The notes under the pieces were generated by a model, which saw only the letters and a program-made list of their open reading frames with translations, was not told where the DNA came from and made no database searches. Below, piece after piece: positions 24,405 to 33,031 of a DNA stretch of 51,955 bases. The DNA lies in contig CAMBPO010000012.1 in assembly GCA_945869725.1 (NCBI GenBank), positions 1 to 51,955 of the forward strand, written 5' to 3'. This DNA is from Klebsiella pneumoniae (GTDB taxonomy: Bacteria > Pseudomonadota > Gammaproteobacteria > Pseudomonadales > Pseudohongiellaceae). The translations under genes and the position numbers were made by a program. Positions within the stretch are counted from its first letter, which is position 1. Each line of letters opens with the position of its first letter.

Positions 24405-26261
24405 TTATTCCCCGTGCAGGGAATAGACAAGCAATACGTTGCCCGGTGCCTCGGCCCACTTGTCATAACCCGAGGTAATGAACACCTGCCCATTCATAAT
24501 TACCGGACCGTCCGCTTCGATTGAGCCGCCTGTCGCCTCAATGCCATTGCGTGTGCCGAAACTTTGCCGCGTATTGGTTTCCCACAGCGTGCGACCATCG
24601 TCGACATCGAATGCGCGCAGGATGCCGTCCAGACCACCAGCGAAGACAAGGTCGGGAGTACTGCTCACAGCCGCAGAGATGCCCTGCCAGCAAAGAAATC
24701 GGCTTGATTCACATTTGTCAGGCAGATCGTTGCGCCAGAGAATCTCTCCGGTACCAAGTCGCAAAGCGTGAATTCCTGGGTGTGCCTGCCCGACGTTATA
24801 TGGATTGTTCGTTGGCAGGTCGGAAACCCCGACAAAGAGCTTCTCGCCTCCGGTGCTCATCCCCCAGTGTATGCCGCCCATCGTTCCGCCACTGCCGACA
24901 CGCTGCTCCCAGACCAACGCGCCGTTGCTGGCTGGATCGAGTGCGTAAACCATGCCCGATTTCTGACCGACAAGAAGCAGCTCTCTACCCTTCTCGTCCC
25001 GAGTCAATATCGGTGATGCGCCAATATCATAGTCGGGACCGTTTTCTTCCGGGCAGTTTGGCGTTCCCCGCGAGCAGGCACCATTCCAGGCATCGTCCCG
25101 GGTGAGTTGGGCGGCCCATACGATTTGTCCGCTCGCCAGATCCATGGCGAGCACCGCATCACTGTAGCCATTGGCTGGCGACGAATAATTCTCCCCGGTA
25201 CCGGCGTACACGAGCTTGCGTTCCGCATCGATGGTAGGACTGGACCAGATAGGGGCGCCCGAAGGGCCATACTGTTGAATTCCCGCTGTGCTGAAGATCG
25301 TCGGATGTGGCTCATCGGTGGTATAGGTTCGCCACAGTTCTTCGCCGCTGCTGACACTCAGCGCAACCAATGCGCCGCGAAATGAACAACAGGGATATCC
25401 GACCCTGGCGGCCAGCAGCACCTCCACTGACGAGACAGGTACTATCACTGTGTCTTCGTGGGCTATGACTGACCCGGTTATAGTGGCCTGGGGGTGCTCA
25501 TGGACTTCTGTTTTCCAGATAAGCGCGCCCGTCTGTGCGTCGATTGCGTAGGCTTTGCCACCGAAGTCTCCAAACAGCAGTCTCTCGGGTACGCCCTGAT
25601 CGTTGGTATCGACAAAGATCGCGCCCCGCACTTCGGAATCGGCACTGAATGTCCACCAGGGGCAGCCATTGGCAGTATCCAGCGCATAGATCGTCCCTTC
25701 CTGGCTGCCGATAAACGTTACTTCCGGTGTGACGACCGGTTGTGAGCGTACACGCGTGGCGCCCGGGAAGGCGAATGCCCACTTCAACTCTAGTCGATCG
25801 ACATTGCCCTTGGTCAAAATGGTTTCATTGGCCTGGTGGCGGGCGTTGCCAGATCCACCTCCCCATCCGTTCCAGGCTACCGGCTGGGTCAATGGTGAGG
25901 TTGCGTCACGGGTGGATTCACAGCTGAAACTGACGGTCTCGGTGCGGGCTTCGTCGTAGCGCTCACCCGACAGGTAGAAGGCTATGTTCCTCTTCTGTTC
26001 ACGCGACAATGCCATCCCTGAAGTCGCCATCGATCCGAACTCCAGCACATCGACGATGCGTCCTGGCGCATAGAGTTCGAACGCCGCTCGCTGCGGCGCC
26101 TCGAGCAAGGCGCCCTCATGGCATTCTGCACAAAAGAGTCTGTATTGCGCCTCGCCATCCGCAAGCTCCGCTGCGTCTTGCGCCGGCTGCGCCAAACCAA
26201 TCGCGGGAGAGAAGCTGAGCAGCAGTGCAATCAAGCAATTATGTCGGTTTTTTGATTTCAT
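24405..26261 (-). CDS. Cytochrome c/PQQ dehydrogenase, polyvinyl-alcohol-dehydrogenase-like
   Basis: 618 aa. The ATG at 26261 follows AGGA and begins a signal peptide ending IGLAQP; a longer in-frame start at 26291 is rejected. A cytochrome c domain comes first, with CAECH (44-48) and Met in MATSGM as axial-ligand candidate. A quinoprotein propeller follows, with VAWNGWGGGSGNARHQ at its start and W-docking repeats (GALIWKTEV, GEELWRTY, GALVWEQRV, GEILWRND, GRTLWETN). DDAWNGACSRGTPNCPEENG is the acidic and cysteine-bearing segment seen in cytochrome-type polyvinyl alcohol dehydrogenases. It should oxidise a secondary alcohol in the periplasm and pass electrons to its own haem. First gene of the operon, divergent from a TetR regulator. 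Confidence 0.9.
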   Translation of the reverse strand: MKSKNRHNCLIALLLSFSPAIGLAQPAQDAAELADGEAQYRLFCAECHEGALLEAPQRAAFELYAPGRIVDVLEFGSMATSGMALSREQKRNIAFYLSGERYDEARTETVSFSCESTRDATSPLTQPVAWNGWGGGSGNARHQANETILTKGNVDRLELKWAFAFPGATRVRSQPVVTPEVTFIGSQEGTIYALDTANGCPWWTFSADSEVRGAIFVDTNDQGVPERLLFGDFGGKAYAIDAQTGALIWKTEVHEHPQATITGSVIAHEDTVIVPVSSVEVLLAARVGYPCCSFRGALVALSVSSGEELWRTYTTDEPHPTIFSTAGIQQYGPSGAPIWSSPTIDAERKLVYAGTGENYSSPANGYSDAVLAMDLASGQIVWAAQLTRDDAWNGACSRGTPNCPEENGPDYDIGASPILTRDEKGRELLLVGQKSGMVYALDPASNGALVWEQRVGSGGTMGGIHWGMSTGGEKLFVGVSDLPTNNPYNVGQAHPGIHALRLGTGEILWRNDLPDKCESSRFLCWQGISAAVSSTPDLVFAGGLDGILRAFDVDDGRTLWETNTRQSFGTRNGIEATGGSIEADGPVIMNGQVFITSGYDKWAEAPGNVLLVYSLHGE

Positions 26262-26413
26262 GCTCTGTTTCCTGTCCTGTTCGTTGACCATTCAAATAAC
26301 CCCACTCTTTATCACGGCTTCGGATGGCTGCTTCAGGCGGGCTTGTGGGATTACCAGCGCTCCAGACCACATGCCCTTTATGCCAGTCCAACTGGCCGCT
26401 TACAATGGTGCGG

Positions 26414-26436
26414 AATAATGAACGTCGTTCATTATT
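26414..26436. promoter_or_regulatory. Candidate TetR operator between the PQQ operon and the regulator gene
   Basis: AATAATGAAC-GTC-GTTCATTATT has exact 10-bp arms, the size and symmetry of TetR-family sites. It lies about 150 bp upstream of the PQQ gene and 180 bp upstream of the regulator. A related half-site, GCTCATTATT, occurs near 26560. The rest of 26262-26615 is AT-rich promoter DNA without a gene. Confidence 0.65.
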
Positions 26437-26615
26437 CACTCAAATACGACGTTGCTTATTCTCAATAGAGGAGCATCGTAGTCATAATTAACTATATTTA
26501 CAAACGTATTTTGGAAGAATCTTTAGAATCTAAGCCTGAATATTGTTGTTGAATTACGCTCATTATTGTGGCAATTTACAGAAAATTCATTGATAACCGT
26601 CGCGTCCCATAAGCC

Positions 26616-27305
26616 ATGAGCATCGTTTACCTCACAAAAATACCCCGCCCCACCAAGGAGCAGCGGATAGACACGATTGTCGAGTCGGCACGCAAGGTGT
26701 TCTGCGCCAGCGGTTTCGAGAAGGGCTCCATCACGGATATTGCAGGAGACGCGGGTATTGCGGAAGGGACGATTTATCGCTACTTCGATGGCAAGCGAGA
26801 CTTGCTCTGTGAAGTACTAAGGCGACACTACGCAGCCATCTTCGACGATATCCAGCAAACACTGCCAGGCATTGAAGGACACGGCAATCGCCTGCGCTAT
26901 CTAATTCGTCGCACTCTCCTCGCCATTTCTGCCGATCGTGGCATGTGCGGGCTCATCACACGCGATCTGCGCCAGTTCGACGACAAGCATCCGTCGCTGT
27001 CACAAGATCTGAATCGCCAGATGGGGCTTTTGATGGCGGACGAGATCAAGGCTGGCATGAAGAGCGGCGCGTTTCGAACAGACACCTCCCCCGTTATCGT
27101 GTGCGACATGATTGGCGGTGGACTCGAGTTGATCGCCTGGTCGTATATGAGGACAGGCAAAGCCATTGATGTGGATAAAGTTACGAATTCTATCTCGCGT
27201 ACTGTGCTGTGCGGTATCGGGTCAAATGATGCGACCACAGAGTCCCTCGCCAGCCTGGTTGGCCGACTTGAACATGCCGCAGACCGACTGGATTCTATTG
27301 GCTAA
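26616..27305 (+). CDS. TetR/AcrR-family transcriptional regulator
   Basis: 229 aa. The DNA-binding helices are at about residues 20-66: RIDTIVESARKVFCASGFEK, then ITDIAGDAGIAEGTIYRYF, the canonical TetR recognition helix with YRYF at its end. The C-terminal two-thirds is a helical ligand-binding domain. Divergent orientation and the palindrome at 26414 suggest it represses the PQQ-VOC-hydrolase operon and possibly itself until an inducer binds. Upstream of the ATG only a weak ribosome site is visible. Confidence 0.92.
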   Translation: MSIVYLTKIPRPTKEQRIDTIVESARKVFCASGFEKGSITDIAGDAGIAEGTIYRYFDGKRDLLCEVLRRHYAAIFDDIQQTLPGIEGHGNRLRYLIRRTLLAISADRGMCGLITRDLRQFDDKHPSLSQDLNRQMGLLMADEIKAGMKSGAFRTDTSPVIVCDMIGGGLELIAWSYMRTGKAIDVDKVTNSISRTVLCGIGSNDATTESLASLVGRLEHAADRLDSIG

Positions 27306-27455
27306 CCCGCTTCCACGCCTGCACACAGGGCGCAGGCGGTGTCATGTATGTATCCAGGTACCAGGCGAAGCACGTTGACAGTAGGCAGTAGCGCAACACG
27401 CCATCCAAACAACTATTGAAATCAGCAGTGAGCGACATTGCAAAGGAGAAGATTA

Positions 27456-28538
27456 ATGGGGCCCATACCTCAAGGTGGCACCGTTGCCGTGACAGGCAGC
27501 GCGGGATTTATCGGCGGCTGGATCGTCCGGTTACTATTGGACAAGGGCTACCGGGTGCGCGCCTGCGTCAGGGATACCAGTGATGAAGAGAAAACCGGTT
27601 TTCTTCGCGCCATGCCGGGCTTTGCTTCCGGTCGTTTGACGCTGCACTCAGCCGATCTGGATAAGGCGGGTTGTTTTGACGAGATCTTCAAAGGCTGTCA
27701 GGGCGTAGCCCACGTGTCACATGTGTCCACCTACACTGACCAGGACTACATGCAGCAGGTTTACGACCACATCATCAATAGCGTCAATCTGTCGGAGTCT
27801 GTAAGCCGCATCGTTGTAACATCCAGCATCGCCGCTGTGATCGGCGAAACGGATATACAAGAGCTTGTGCGCCGCCCTGTTTGTGACGAAGACCGCTATC
27901 CAGACGAGCAGAATCCCAAGCGTTCCGCGAAAGGCGGCCAGGGCTATTCAATAGGTAAGGTCTTGCTGGAACGGGTTTTTGCCGAAGCGGCCAAAGCAAG
28001 CGGTCGCTGGGATGCGATTACCTGCTGTCCCGGGGACAATATTGGCCCCATTCTCGCCGCCCACCAAAAAGCTGTAGGCCCCTGGCAACACAATGTCGAA
28101 ACCATGCTGCTGGGCCAATACACAGAAAACGTCATCGGCGCCTACCGCCCCTGGTGGACAGTGGATGTTCGTGACACCGCCGAGGCCCACATTCGGATGC
28201 TGGAAAGTGACAAGGTGAAAAATGGCGAGCGTTTCATCGCCTGGTCAACAGAATCACTGGAAGTTGAGGATGTATGCGCCAGCATCGATCGTCTTCTGCC
28301 GGAATTGGGCTTCGCGGGCGCAGTTAAAGTCGATCCCTTCCCCGAGCCGATCCAGGCAAGAAAGGACGAATTCAGGAACGCCTGGGGCGTATGCGAGCTA
28401 CACAACGAGCGCATTCGCAACACACTCGGCATGGAGTTTCGCCCGCTCGATACATCTATCCGTGACTGCGTGGAATCTCTCTTGTTGATAGGAAAAGTAG
28501 AACCCAAGCGCAAACCTGGATTCAATCCGAAATCGTGA
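27456..28538 (+). CDS. NAD(P)-dependent epimerase/dehydratase-type reductase (dihydroflavonol/cinnamoyl-CoA reductase-like)
   Basis: 360 aa from the ATG at 27456, preceded by AAGGAG; an in-frame TTG at 27438 is rejected. Extended SDR fold: TGSAGFIG (13-20) binds the dinucleotide, VVTSS (120-124) carries the catalytic Ser, and YSIGK (164-168) the Tyr-Lys pair. The proportions match NAD(P)-dependent aldehyde/ketone reductases of the cinnamyl/dihydroflavonol type. No signal peptide, so it acts in the cytoplasm, presumably on a product made by the divergent periplasmic enzymes. It follows the TetR gene by 150 bp on the same strand. Confidence 0.88.
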   Translation: MGPIPQGGTVAVTGSAGFIGGWIVRLLLDKGYRVRACVRDTSDEEKTGFLRAMPGFASGRLTLHSADLDKAGCFDEIFKGCQGVAHVSHVSTYTDQDYMQQVYDHIINSVNLSESVSRIVVTSSIAAVIGETDIQELVRRPVCDEDRYPDEQNPKRSAKGGQGYSIGKVLLERVFAEAAKASGRWDAITCCPGDNIGPILAAHQKAVGPWQHNVETMLLGQYTENVIGAYRPWWTVDVRDTAEAHIRMLESDKVKNGERFIAWSTESLEVEDVCASIDRLLPELGFAGAVKVDPFPEPIQARKDEFRNAWGVCELHNERIRNTLGMEFRPLDTSIRDCVESLLLIGKVEPKRKPGFNPKS

Positions 28539-28570
28539 GCACGGCGGGACCGCACAGGAATCTGCTTTGA

Positions 28571-28855
28571 TTTCAGGGTTGGGAAACCTTCAGTCGCGGC
28601 GATTTAACTCGCAATGCAACCTACTGGCAAGGCGCTGACAACCGCGAAGCAGAAAACGCACTAGATTACTTGATAGAGCTAGGTTGGATTATGGACATAA
28701 CGCCACCGACAGAACCCGGTAAACGTGGCAGGCGATCCGCTGGCAGGTTTTTGGTAAATCCCCAAGTGCATGAGCGATTCAGCGAACAGGCCGAAAGGAT
28801 CAGGGAGGCCAGATCCGAGCGATTCAAAGCAATCAAACAGGTGGCTGATGGGTAA
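28571..28855 (+). pseudogene. C-terminal remnant of a DUF3987-type (YfjI-like) mobile-element protein
   Basis: The frame is open from just after a TGA at 28568 to 28855 and translates to a 94-residue tail: FQGWETFSRGDLTRNATYW, then AENALDYLIELGWI, KRGRRSAGRFLVNP and a charged helix. 'Regulatory winged helix followed by GRxxxxFLVNP' is the usual end of DUF3987 primase/helicase-like proteins of integrated elements. The upstream ~400 residues, including the ATPase part, are absent. It lies 400 bp from the 3' end of tRNA-Leu, a common integration site, so it is probably what is left of an excised or deleted island. Family assignment is from pattern memory. Confidence 0.6.
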
Positions 28856-28868
28856 TTAGTTGGAAAAA

Positions 28869-28941
28869 TTGTATGTGCGTACGAGATAAAGAAATTAAAC
28901 ACAGGCAATAAATAAACTATTCGTGTCGTACGCGCATACAA
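28869..28941. repeat. Pair of inverted 16-bp sites around an AT-rich 41-bp spacer
   Basis: TTGTATGTGCGTACGA (28869-28884) faces TCGTACGCGCATACAA (28926-28941); they match at 15 of 16 positions. Each arm is partly palindromic and resembles the umuD LexA box (CTGTATGTGCATACAG). They may be operators of a lost element's repressor, or recombinase sites. Confidence 0.7.
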
Positions 28942-28999
28942 CTAATTCAACTTATTAAATTGAACAGAACAAGATCGGCTAAAAACACACCAAAACAAC

Positions 29000-29028
29000 G
29001 GGGGCGCAAATTACCCCCCCTTTTTTTT
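29000..29028 (+). terminator. Intrinsic-terminator-like hairpin with T8
   Basis: GGGGG (29000-29004), loop, CCCCCCC (29014-29020), then eight T. It would end plus-strand transcription coming through the element remnant. Confidence 0.6.
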
Positions 29029-29215
29029 GCACTACCCTGAACAAACGACCCCTACAGTAATGAACCGAGCCCAATTTCGAATCGAGCTGAATTAGCCCTA
29101 CGTGTCTTCTATTTACGCAGGAAGTGCAAGATTACAATCCAGCCTTTGTTGGAAAAGTCTGGCGTGTTTTTTTATGGGTGCGAGCTTTTTTGGTGGGTAA
29201 GATGGGGGGGTAATT
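29009..29215. repeat. 12-bp perfect inverted repeat bounding ~180 bp beside tRNA-Leu
   Basis: AATTACCCCCCC (29009-29020) and GGGGGGGTAATT (29204-29215) are exact complements. The interval holds no ORF. It could be a small non-autonomous element or a chance pairing of homopolymers. With 28856-29253 it makes up the non-coding scar downstream of the tRNA. Confidence 0.4.
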
Positions 29216-29253
29216 AAAACAAACGCGTTAACTTATTGATTTTCATAACTAGA

Positions 29254-29340
29254 TGGTGCCCAGGAGAGGACTTGAACCTCCACGACCTTGCGATCGCCAG
29301 CACCTGAAGCTGGTGTGTCTACCAATTCCACCACCTGGGC
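29254..29340 (-). tRNA. tRNA-Leu(CAG)
   Basis: On the minus strand, acceptor arm GCCCAGG pairs with CCTGGGC followed by ACCA, so the CCA end is encoded. The anticodon arm is CCAGC-TTCAGGT-GCTGG, giving anticodon CAG. A long variable arm marks it as a class II tRNA, as expected for leucine; the T loop is TTCAAGT. 87 nt. Its 3' end faces the mobile-element scar. Confidence 0.97.
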
Positions 29341-29370
29341 ATTTAGGGGTTGGATCAATGAAGAGCGCGC

Positions 29371-29399
29371 ATTTTGCCCACTGCCCAAAGGCATGTCAA
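29371..29399 (-). promoter_or_regulatory. Promoter of tRNA-Leu
   Basis: On the minus strand, perfect TTGACA (29399-29394), 17-bp spacer, CAAAAT (29376-29371). Predicted start near 29364, giving a short 5' leader before the tRNA. Confidence 0.75.
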
Positions 29400-29478
29400 C
29401 GGGCTATTTGAAATTCTTTAAGATAACAAGGGCCCACGCGTGTATACTCGGCCGCACATGAAAACGAGACGAGATGAA

Positions 29479-32148
29479 ATGGCCAGAAAAAATAACGCCA
29501 GTGATATAGCAAGCCCCCCCGAAGTGAAATCCCGCAACAAAGACCCCTACGCATCACGCGAAGCCGAAAAGTACGATAAACCCATTCCCAGTCGTGAATA
29601 CATCATGGAGCTGATGGCAAAAATTGGCCAGCCGGTGACTTATGAGTATTTGCGTGAACAGATGGGTTTTGATGACGATGAGGATCAGGCCGAGGCGCTG
29701 CGTCGCCGGCTGATTGCCATGGGCCGTGATGGTCAGCTGATCAGTAATCGCCGCGGTGTGTATGGCCTGGCTGACAAGATGGAACTGACCAAGGGACGCG
29801 TGCAGGGCAATAAAGAAGGCACGGGTTACTTTGTGCCGACGGACGGTTCCGGGGATATGTTCCTGGGGCCGCAGGAAATGATGAAAGTATTTGATGGCGA
29901 TATTGTGCTGGTGCGGGTGTCGGGCGTTGACCGGCGTGGCCGCAAAGAGGGCATGATTGTTGAAGTGCTGGAGCGGCGTCTGTCGCAGATTGTTGGGCGC
30001 TTTTATCGCGACCATGGTTTTGGCCTGGTGGTGCCGGATAATCGGCGCATCAGTCAGGAGATTCTGATTCCGGAGGCGGATACCCGTAATGCCAAAGACG
30101 GCCAGTTTGTGGTCGCAGAAATTCGCAGTTATCCCGATCAGCGCCGCAAGGCGGTGGGTGCGATTGTGGAAATCCTTGGTGACCACATGGCGCCGGGCAT
30201 GGAAATTGACGTTGCGCTGCGCAGTCATAATATTCCGCATGAGTGGCCTAAAGACGTTGAGCGTGAGGTCAAGGGATTAACCGAGGATGTTGCGAAGGCA
30301 GATCTGGCCGGGCGTGTGGATCTGCGTGAATTGCCGTTTGTCACCATCGATGGTGAGGACGCCAAAGACTTTGACGACGCGGTGTATTGTGAAGAGGGCC
30401 CGCGCGGCACCGCCAAGTTGTTTGTGGCGATTGCTGACGTTTCTCATTATGTGAAACCGGATTCGGCGCTGGATCTGGAGGCGCAGAATCGTGGTAACTC
30501 GGTCTATTTCCCCGGGTCGGTGGTGCCGATGTTGCCGGAGGTGTTGTCCAACGGGCTGTGTTCGCTCAAGCCGCAGGTCAATCGTCTGGTAATGGTCTGC
30601 GAGATGGACCTGAGCCGCACCGGCAAAGTGACGGATTTTCGTTTTTATGAGGGCGTGATTTTTTCGCATGCGCGTATGACGTATACGGAAGTCGCCGAGA
30701 TTCTGGAAACGCCTGACTCGCCCACGCGTGAGCGGAGCCGCGAGCGTCTGCGTGAAAAACACGCGGCGCTGATTCCGCATCTGGAAAGCCTGTACAGCGT
30801 GTATGAAAAATTATCCAAAGCGCGGCAACTGGCCGGTGCGCTGGATTTCTCTTCGCAGGAAACGCGTATTGTGTTTGGCGAGACGCGCAAGATTCGCGAA
30901 ATTGTGCCGGTGGTGCGTAACAACGCTCACCGTCTGATCGAGGAATGTATGCTGGCGGCCAACGTGTGTACGGCGCAGTTCCTCGAGGAATCAGGGCTGC
31001 CGGTGTTGTACCGCGTGCACGAGGGGCCGAATCCGGACAAGCTTGAAAATCTGAACATGTATCTGAAAGAGCTGGGGCTGGTGTTGTCCAAGTCCATGAA
31101 GCCGGAACCCAAGGATTATCAGCGGGTACTGCAGGCGATTGCGGATCGGCCCGATGCCAATCTGATTCAGACCATGCTGGTGCGTTCGATGTTGCAGGCG
31201 GTGTATCAGCCGGACAATATTGGTCACTTCGGGCTGGGTTTTGAGGCGTACACGCACTTCACGTCGCCGATCCGGCGTTACCCGGATCTGTTGGTGCACC
31301 GAGCTTTGCGCTATCTGATTCGCAGCGGCAAAAACAAAGCGCAGATCCGCCAGATCAAGGGCGCGCCCAAATTGACGCGCAAAGAGGGCTATCCTTACCA
31401 GCCTGCTGACATGCAGCATTTTGGCGAAATCTGTTCGATGACTGAGCGCCGCGCAGATGCCGCCAGTTACGATGTGCAGGATTGGCTGAAGTGTGAATAT
31501 GTGCAGGATCGCGTGGGTGAAGAGTTCCGCGGCACGGTGAGTTCGGTGACCGGCTTTGGCCTGTTTGTGCAGCTCAGTGATATTTATGTGGAAGGCCTGG
31601 TGCACATCACCGCGCTGAAGAATGACTACTATCAGTTTGATCCGGTGCGGCAGATGTTGCGCGGTGAGCACAGTGGTGTCAGTTACCGGCTTGGCGACCC
31701 CATCATGGTCAAAGTGGCGCGTGTTGATCTGGACGAGCGCAAGATTGACCTGCAACTGGTGGATGGTGGCGCTGGTGTGGTACGTGCAAAACCAGACGGC
31801 AAAGGTAAGGGCAAGGGCAAAGCTAAAGACAAAATTAGAGATAAAGACAAAGTTAAAGACAAGGGTAAAAACAAAGCTAAGGGTAACGGCGCGCCGCGTG
31901 GTCGGGCGTTGGAAAACCCGGGCGATGCATCAAAAGCTGGCCGGTCACGCAGAACGGTCGCCGTTGAGGCGACTCATCCACCTGTCAAAAAAGCACCAGC
32001 CCAAAAAGCACTAGGCGCCAAAGCACCAGCCCAAAAAGCACTAGCCCAAAAAGCACCTGGCAAACGAGCGTCTGCCAAAATAGCGACGGACGTCCTCGCC
32101 AAGCCGGCAAAACGCCCCCGATCCAACGCCAAGCGCCGGAGTGAATGA
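29479..32148 (+). CDS. rnr: Ribonuclease R
   Basis: About 889 aa from the ATG at 29479; an ATG at 29458 and a GTG at 29440 are also in frame. Conserved text begins REAEKYDKPIPSREYI as in E. coli RNase R. A winged-helix domain and cold-shock domains come first, then the RNB nuclease domain with TIDGEDAKDFDDAVYCEE carrying the metal-binding aspartates, and an S1 domain (GTVSSVTGFGLFVQL). The last ~110 residues are an unusually repetitive Lys/Ala tail (KGKGKGKAKDK, then APAQKAL repeats). The enzyme degrades structured RNA 3' to 5' and helps mature or discard rRNA and tmRNA-tagged mRNA. Its stop overlaps the start of rlmB. Confidence 0.96.
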   Translation: MARKNNASDIASPPEVKSRNKDPYASREAEKYDKPIPSREYIMELMAKIGQPVTYEYLREQMGFDDDEDQAEALRRRLIAMGRDGQLISNRRGVYGLADKMELTKGRVQGNKEGTGYFVPTDGSGDMFLGPQEMMKVFDGDIVLVRVSGVDRRGRKEGMIVEVLERRLSQIVGRFYRDHGFGLVVPDNRRISQEILIPEADTRNAKDGQFVVAEIRSYPDQRRKAVGAIVEILGDHMAPGMEIDVALRSHNIPHEWPKDVEREVKGLTEDVAKADLAGRVDLRELPFVTIDGEDAKDFDDAVYCEEGPRGTAKLFVAIADVSHYVKPDSALDLEAQNRGNSVYFPGSVVPMLPEVLSNGLCSLKPQVNRLVMVCEMDLSRTGKVTDFRFYEGVIFSHARMTYTEVAEILETPDSPTRERSRERLREKHAALIPHLESLYSVYEKLSKARQLAGALDFSSQETRIVFGETRKIREIVPVVRNNAHRLIEECMLAANVCTAQFLEESGLPVLYRVHEGPNPDKLENLNMYLKELGLVLSKSMKPEPKDYQRVLQAIADRPDANLIQTMLVRSMLQAVYQPDNIGHFGLGFEAYTHFTSPIRRYPDLLVHRALRYLIRSGKNKAQIRQIKGAPKLTRKEGYPYQPADMQHFGEICSMTERRADAASYDVQDWLKCEYVQDRVGEEFRGTVSSVTGFGLFVQLSDIYVEGLVHITALKNDYYQFDPVRQMLRGEHSGVSYRLGDPIMVKVARVDLDERKIDLQLVDGGAGVVRAKPDGKGKGKGKAKDKIRDKDKVKDKGKNKAKGNGAPRGRALENPGDASKAGRSRRTVAVEATHPPVKKAPAQKALGAKAPAQKALAQKAPGKRASAKIATDVLAKPAKRPRSNAKRRSE

Positions 32149-32939
32149 TGTCAGGGCGTGAATGGATAGTGGGTATTCATTCGGTGACCGAGCTGTTGCG
32201 GCGCAATCCCGAGGATGTGTTTGAGTTGGTGCTGCAGCAGGAGCGCGCCGATCAGCGGCTGGATGAGGTGCGTGCACTGGCGACGGAGCTGGGCATCAAA
32301 ATTCAGGTCATGCCTAAGGCCGCGCTGGAAAAGAAGCTGCTGGGCGAGGGCAAAGGAGAGGGAAAGGGAGATGGCAGGCGCATCCCGGTGCACCAAGGCG
32401 TTGCCGCGCTGTGCCAGTGGCGCGATACCGTCAAGGACGAGGCTTTCCTGAACAAGCTGCTGACCAATCTTGATCATCCAGCGCTGATTCTGGTGTTGGA
32501 CGAGGTCACTGATCCGCATAACCTGGGTGCATGTCTGCGAACTGCCGATGCCGCCGGTGTGGATGCGGTGATCGTGCCAAAAGATAACTCGGCGACTTTA
32601 AACATGACGGTGCGTAAAGTCGCCAGTGGCGCGGCTGAAAAGGTCAATCTGGTGGCGGTAACCAATCTGGCGCGCACACTGGCGGCATTGCAGGAGCGAG
32701 GCATCTGGATCAGCGGCACGGCGGGTGAGGCCGATCACAGTGTGTACCAGGCCGACTTTACCGGGCCGGTGGCGATTGTCATGGGGTCGGAGGGCAAAGG
32801 TCTGCGGCGACTGACGCGGGAGCATTGCGATTACCTGATTTCCATTCCCATGGCGGGGGCGGTGAGCAGTCTGAATGTGTCAGTGGCGGCTGGGGTCTGC
32901 CTGTTCGAGGCTGTCCGACAGCGCCGCAAAGCAACATAA
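32145..32939 (+). CDS. rlmB: 23S rRNA (guanosine-2'-O-)-methyltransferase RlmB
   Basis: 264 aa. SpoU/TrmH fold: an N-terminal substrate domain (IVGIHSVTELL), then NLGACLRTADAAGVDAVI, IVMGSEGKGLRRL and SSLNVSVAAGVCLFE, the three motifs that form the knotted SAM site. It methylates the conserved guanosine (G2251 in E. coli numbering) in 23S rRNA. It is coupled to rnr by a 4-bp ATGA overlap. The linker between domains has a low-complexity insert, GEGKGEGKGDG, from imperfect GA-rich DNA repeats at about 32343-32376. Confidence 0.95.
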   Translation: MMSGREWIVGIHSVTELLRRNPEDVFELVLQQERADQRLDEVRALATELGIKIQVMPKAALEKKLLGEGKGEGKGDGRRIPVHQGVAALCQWRDTVKDEAFLNKLLTNLDHPALILVLDEVTDPHNLGACLRTADAAGVDAVIVPKDNSATLNMTVRKVASGAAEKVNLVAVTNLARTLAALQERGIWISGTAGEADHSVYQADFTGPVAIVMGSEGKGLRRLTREHCDYLISIPMAGAVSSLNVSVAAGVCLFEAVRQRRKAT

Positions 32940-32996
32940 ATAGATGACGATATTGGCTGCAAGTGCCGGAATATCTGGGCTGCAGCCAAAAAGCGT

Positions 32997-33025
32997 TTGC
33001 AAGTCGGTAATGCCTTCACTACAAT
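32997..33025 (+). promoter_or_regulatory. Sigma-70 promoter of the rpsF ribosomal protein operon
   Basis: TTGCAA (32997-33002), 17-bp spacer, TACAAT (33020-33025). Transcription should start near 33032. Confidence 0.75.
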
Positions 33026-33031
33026 GCGCGG

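Noticed and set aside
29254..29340. An attachment-site duplication of the tRNA-Leu 3' end inside the window
   Set aside because: I saw no second copy of the 3' end by eye; it may lie outside the window, so the island boundary stays unproven.
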